Positions 3,890 through 6,464 of a stretch of 6,464 nt of DNA are shown here, piece by piece. The notes beneath the pieces are model-generated. The model made no database searches and was not told where the DNA came from. It saw only the letters and a list, made by a program, of their open reading frames with translations. Every line of letters starts with the position of its first letter. Position 1 is the stretch's first letter. The position numbers and the translations under genes are program-made. The stretch lies in the NCBI GenBank assembly GCA_944329545.1, contig CALVIK010000011.1, positions 1-6,464 on the forward strand. The letters are read 5' to 3'. This DNA is from an uncultured Bacilli bacterium. Lineage in GTDB: Bacteria > Bacillota_I > Bacilli_A > RF39 > UBA660.

Positions 3890-6388
3890 ATGAAATTTTT
3901 GAAAAAAATATTTGATCATGAATATAAAGAATTGGAAAAATTTAAAGAAATAGCCGATAAAATAGAGGCGTTAGATGAAGATATACAAAAGTTAACAGAT
4001 AAACAACTACAAAGTAAAACGGAGGAATTTAAAAATCGGTTAACTAAAGGCGAAGAATTAGATGATATTTTGCCAGAAGCTTTTGCTGTTGCGAGAGAAG
4101 CCGCTTATAGAGTTATTGGTGAAAAACCTTATTATGTGCAGTTAATTGGTGGACTTGCTATTCATTTTGGTAATATTGCTGAAATGAAAACGGGTGAAGG
4201 TAAAACTTTAACATCAGTTCTTCCAGCTTATACAAATGCACTTACTGGTAAAGGTGTGCATATTATTACGGTTAATGAATACTTAGCTGGTCGTGATGCT
4301 GAATGGATGGGACAAATTTATAAGTTTTTAGGACTAACTGTTGGAGTTAATTATCGCGAACTCACACCTGCTGAAAAAAGAGAAGTTTACAACTGTGATA
4401 TTATGTATTCAACTAATAATGAAATTGGTTTTGATTATTTAAGAGATAATATGGTAGTTAGAGCTTCTGACCGCGTTCAAAGACCACTTAACTTTGTTAT
4501 TATTGACGAGGTTGATTCTGTTTTAATTGACGAAGCTAGAACTCCTCTTATTATTTCTGGTGGTAAGATGCAATCAGCTAATTTATATATTCAAGCTGAT
4601 AAATTTGCGAAAACTTTAAAAGAAAATAACGGTTATATATATGACGAAAAAACAAAAGCTGTTTCTCTAGATTCTGTAGGTATTGAAAAAGCCGAAAAAC
4701 ACTTTAATTTAAAAAATTTGTATGATATTGAACATACTACTTTAGTTCATTTTATTAATCAAGCTTTAAAAGCTAATTTTAGCATGAAAAAAGATTTTGA
4801 TTATGTAGTTCAAGATGATAAAATAATTATTATTGATCAATTTACTGGTCGTTTGATGCCTGGTAGAAATTTTTCGGAAGGTCTTCATCAAGCTATTGAA
4901 GCTAAAGAAGGTGTTCAAATAAATGAAGAAACTAAAACTTTAGCGACAATTACTTTCCAAAATTTATTTAGAATGTATCATAAACTTTCAGGAATGACCG
5001 GTACAGCGAAAACTGAGGAAGAAGAGTTCAGAACTATTTATAATATGTATGTTATTACTATTCCAACTAACAAACCAGTTATTCGTGAAGATTTAAGTGA
5101 TTTAATTTATGCTACTGAAAAAGATAAATATAACGCTATTGTTAAAGAAATAAAAAAACGACATGAAACAGGACAACCTATTTTAGTTGGTACTGTGGCG
5201 GTTGAGCATAGTGAACTTATTAGTCAGATGCTAAAAAAAGAAAAAATTGCGCACGAAGTGTTAAATGCTAAAAATAATGCTCGTGAAGCTGAAATTATTG
5301 CGAAAGCTGGCCAAAGAGGGGCTGTTACTATTGCTACTAATATGGCCGGTCGTGGTACTGATATTAAGCTTGGCGATGGCATTAAAGAACTTGGTGGATT
5401 ATGTGTTTTAGGAACTGAAAGACATGAATCAAGGCGTATTGATAATCAGCTTAGAGGTCGTTCTGGCCGTCAAGGTGATCCAGGAATTACGCAATTTTAT
5501 GTTTCTTTTGAAGATGATTTAATGGTAAGGTTCGGAACTGATAGTGCTAAAGCGATGTTACAAAAATTAGGCTTTAATGGTGATATTGCTTTAAGAAGCA
5601 AATCGCTTTCTAGAACTATTGAATCAGCGCAAAAACGAGTGGAAGGTAATAACTTTGATATGCGTAAACATTTGCTTGAGTATGACGATGTTATTAATAA
5701 TCAAAGAACAATTATTTATGGTAAAAGAAATGAAATTTTAGATGGTGATTCTATTCACGAAGAAGTTTTAAAAAGTTTTAGAAATCACATAGAAGCTATT
5801 GTTTATAGTCATATGGGAGAAAATAATACTTTAACAGGCTTAGATATAAGTGAAATTTTAGAATCGGTTAATCAAAATTTATTAAGAGATCCTTTAGAAT
5901 TAAATGAATTAGAAGAATTACAAGCAGATAACTTAGTACAAACAATTTATGATGAAATTGTTTCAGAATATGAAAATAAAATTAAAGAAATTCCTGATGA
6001 AATTAAAAACGAATTTGAAAAAGCAATTTCTTTACGAGTAATTGATACGCATTGGATGGAACATATTAATGAAATGAGTTTGCTTCGTGAAGGTATTGGT
6101 CTTCGAGGGTATGCGCAGGAAAATCCACTTCGGGCTTATACCAAAGAAGGTTATGAAATGTTTGATAACTTATTAGATACTATCGATATGGATGTTACAA
6201 GATTTTTAGTCAAAGCTGAAATTAGACAAAATATTGAAAGAGAGCAAGTTGCTAAAGGCAAAGCTGTGGAAAACCCTAATAAGGTAAAAAAACAACAACC
6301 AAAACGCGTAAAAAAAATTGGTAGAAATGATCCTTGTCCATGTGGTTCGGGAAAGAAATATAAACAATGTTGTGGAAAGAACGCATAA
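3890..6388 (+). CDS. secA: Preprotein translocase ATPase SecA
   Basis: SecA is the motor ATPase that pushes unfolded secretory proteins through SecYEG at the membrane. The ORF is open from an ATG at 3881, but ATG 3890 (MKFLKKIFDHEY, 832 aa) is preferred: AAAGGA lies 8 bases upstream and the protein then starts like other family members. Visible motifs are Walker A MKTGEGKT (99-106), DEAD-type IIDEVDSVLIDEARTP with Asp206-Glu207, preprotein-crosslinking region after about 220, LSGMTGTAKTE, and TNMAGRGTDIKLG. Motif VI reads RRIDNQLRGRSGRQGDPG, and the helical wing/scaffold region has IDTHWMEHINEM and LRGYAQENPLR. The C-terminus carries the zinc motif CxCx8CC (Cys816, 818, 827, 828), which binds SecB or ribosome/lipid in relatives. 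It is the complete housekeeping form, not a SecA2. No oddities were seen. Confidence 0.98.
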   Translation: MKFLKKIFDHEYKELEKFKEIADKIEALDEDIQKLTDKQLQSKTEEFKNRLTKGEELDDILPEAFAVAREAAYRVIGEKPYYVQLIGGLAIHFGNIAEMKTGEGKTLTSVLPAYTNALTGKGVHIITVNEYLAGRDAEWMGQIYKFLGLTVGVNYRELTPAEKREVYNCDIMYSTNNEIGFDYLRDNMVVRASDRVQRPLNFVIIDEVDSVLIDEARTPLIISGGKMQSANLYIQADKFAKTLKENNGYIYDEKTKAVSLDSVGIEKAEKHFNLKNLYDIEHTTLVHFINQALKANFSMKKDFDYVVQDDKIIIIDQFTGRLMPGRNFSEGLHQAIEAKEGVQINEETKTLATITFQNLFRMYHKLSGMTGTAKTEEEEFRTIYNMYVITIPTNKPVIREDLSDLIYATEKDKYNAIVKEIKKRHETGQPILVGTVAVEHSELISQMLKKEKIAHEVLNAKNNAREAEIIAKAGQRGAVTIATNMAGRGTDIKLGDGIKELGGLCVLGTERHESRRIDNQLRGRSGRQGDPGITQFYVSFEDDLMVRFGTDSAKAMLQKLGFNGDIALRSKSLSRTIESAQKRVEGNNFDMRKHLLEYDDVINNQRTIIYGKRNEILDGDSIHEEVLKSFRNHIEAIVYSHMGENNTLTGLDISEILESVNQNLLRDPLELNELEELQADNLVQTIYDEIVSEYENKIKEIPDEIKNEFEKAISLRVIDTHWMEHINEMSLLREGIGLRGYAQENPLRAYTKEGYEMFDNLLDTIDMDVTRFLVKAEIRQNIEREQVAKGKAVENPNKVKKQQPKRVKKIGRNDPCPCGSGKKYKQCCGKNA

Positions 6389-6418
6389 ATAAAGGGAAAA
6401 ATCAATATTAATAAAATT

Positions 6419-6438
6419 AAAAATTGGTTCGGATTTTT
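6419..6438 (+). terminator. Weak candidate terminator after secA
   Basis: AAAAAT (6419-6424) and ATTTTT (6433-6438) can pair around an 8-nt loop with a T-rich 3' arm. The stem has no GC pairs, so it is a weak candidate. The rest of the last 76 bases shows no supported gene. Confidence 0.25.
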
Positions 6439-6464
6439 ATGAAATGTCCACCAAATATTAAAAA

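Noticed and set aside
1..6388. Absence of TGA stops, hinting at a code where TGA is Trp
   Set aside because: Eight genes is too few in an AT-rich genome, and the Trp codons checked in the proteins are TGG with normal full-length ORFs under the standard code.
6151..6405. 84-aa open frame on the - strand
   Set aside because: Antisense shadow of the secA 3' end, including its zinc motif.
6439..6464. ATG at 6439 as start of a downstream gene such as prfB, which often follows secA
   Set aside because: No ribosome binding site, and the eight visible codons (MKCPPNIK) do not resemble the start of RF2.

Overview
The window is AT-rich and uses TGG for Trp with standard stops. The order cold-shock protein, long-form hpf, secA is typical of low-GC Bacillota (Firmicutes). 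I cannot place it more precisely from sequence alone; an uncultured gut-type lineage of Bacilli or Clostridia would fit.

Left part (1-2285): an agr-type peptide quorum-sensing locus in a split, convergent layout. On the + strand are the end of a LytTR response regulator (AgrA-like) and, starting directly after its stop codon, a 434-aa polytopic sensor kinase (AgrC-like). On the - strand are agrB (membrane peptidase) and a 40-aa agrD pro-peptide gene (1525-1647), which is short enough to be missed easily. The two units end tail to tail on one hairpin that can act as a terminator in both directions (1469-1502). Together they hold all four agr functions: pre-peptide, maturation, sensing and response.

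Middle part (2286-2980): the agrB upstream region holds four AGAC boxes at 10-11 bp spacing (2412-2448). They lie between a candidate leftward agrB promoter and a rightward extended -10 promoter. The rightward transcript would carry a 5' hairpin, a small 67-aa ORF of unknown function (2561-2764), and a long nested hairpin (2663-2773) that overlaps the ORF end. This recalls the staphylococcal P2/P3 region with its divergent RNAIII, but only by position; no sequence homology to RNAIII is claimed. The 5' leader of the small ORF and that of the downstream csp gene share a nearly identical element next to the Shine-Dalgarno, with the same spacing to the start codon.

Right part (2981-6388): three housekeeping genes, each apparently its own unit or nearly so. 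They are csp (70 aa, terminator inside its last codons), hpf (177 aa, long-form ribosome hibernation factor, own promoter and terminator) and secA (832 aa from the preferred start, complete with a C-terminal zinc motif). The last 76 bases hold no gene I can support.
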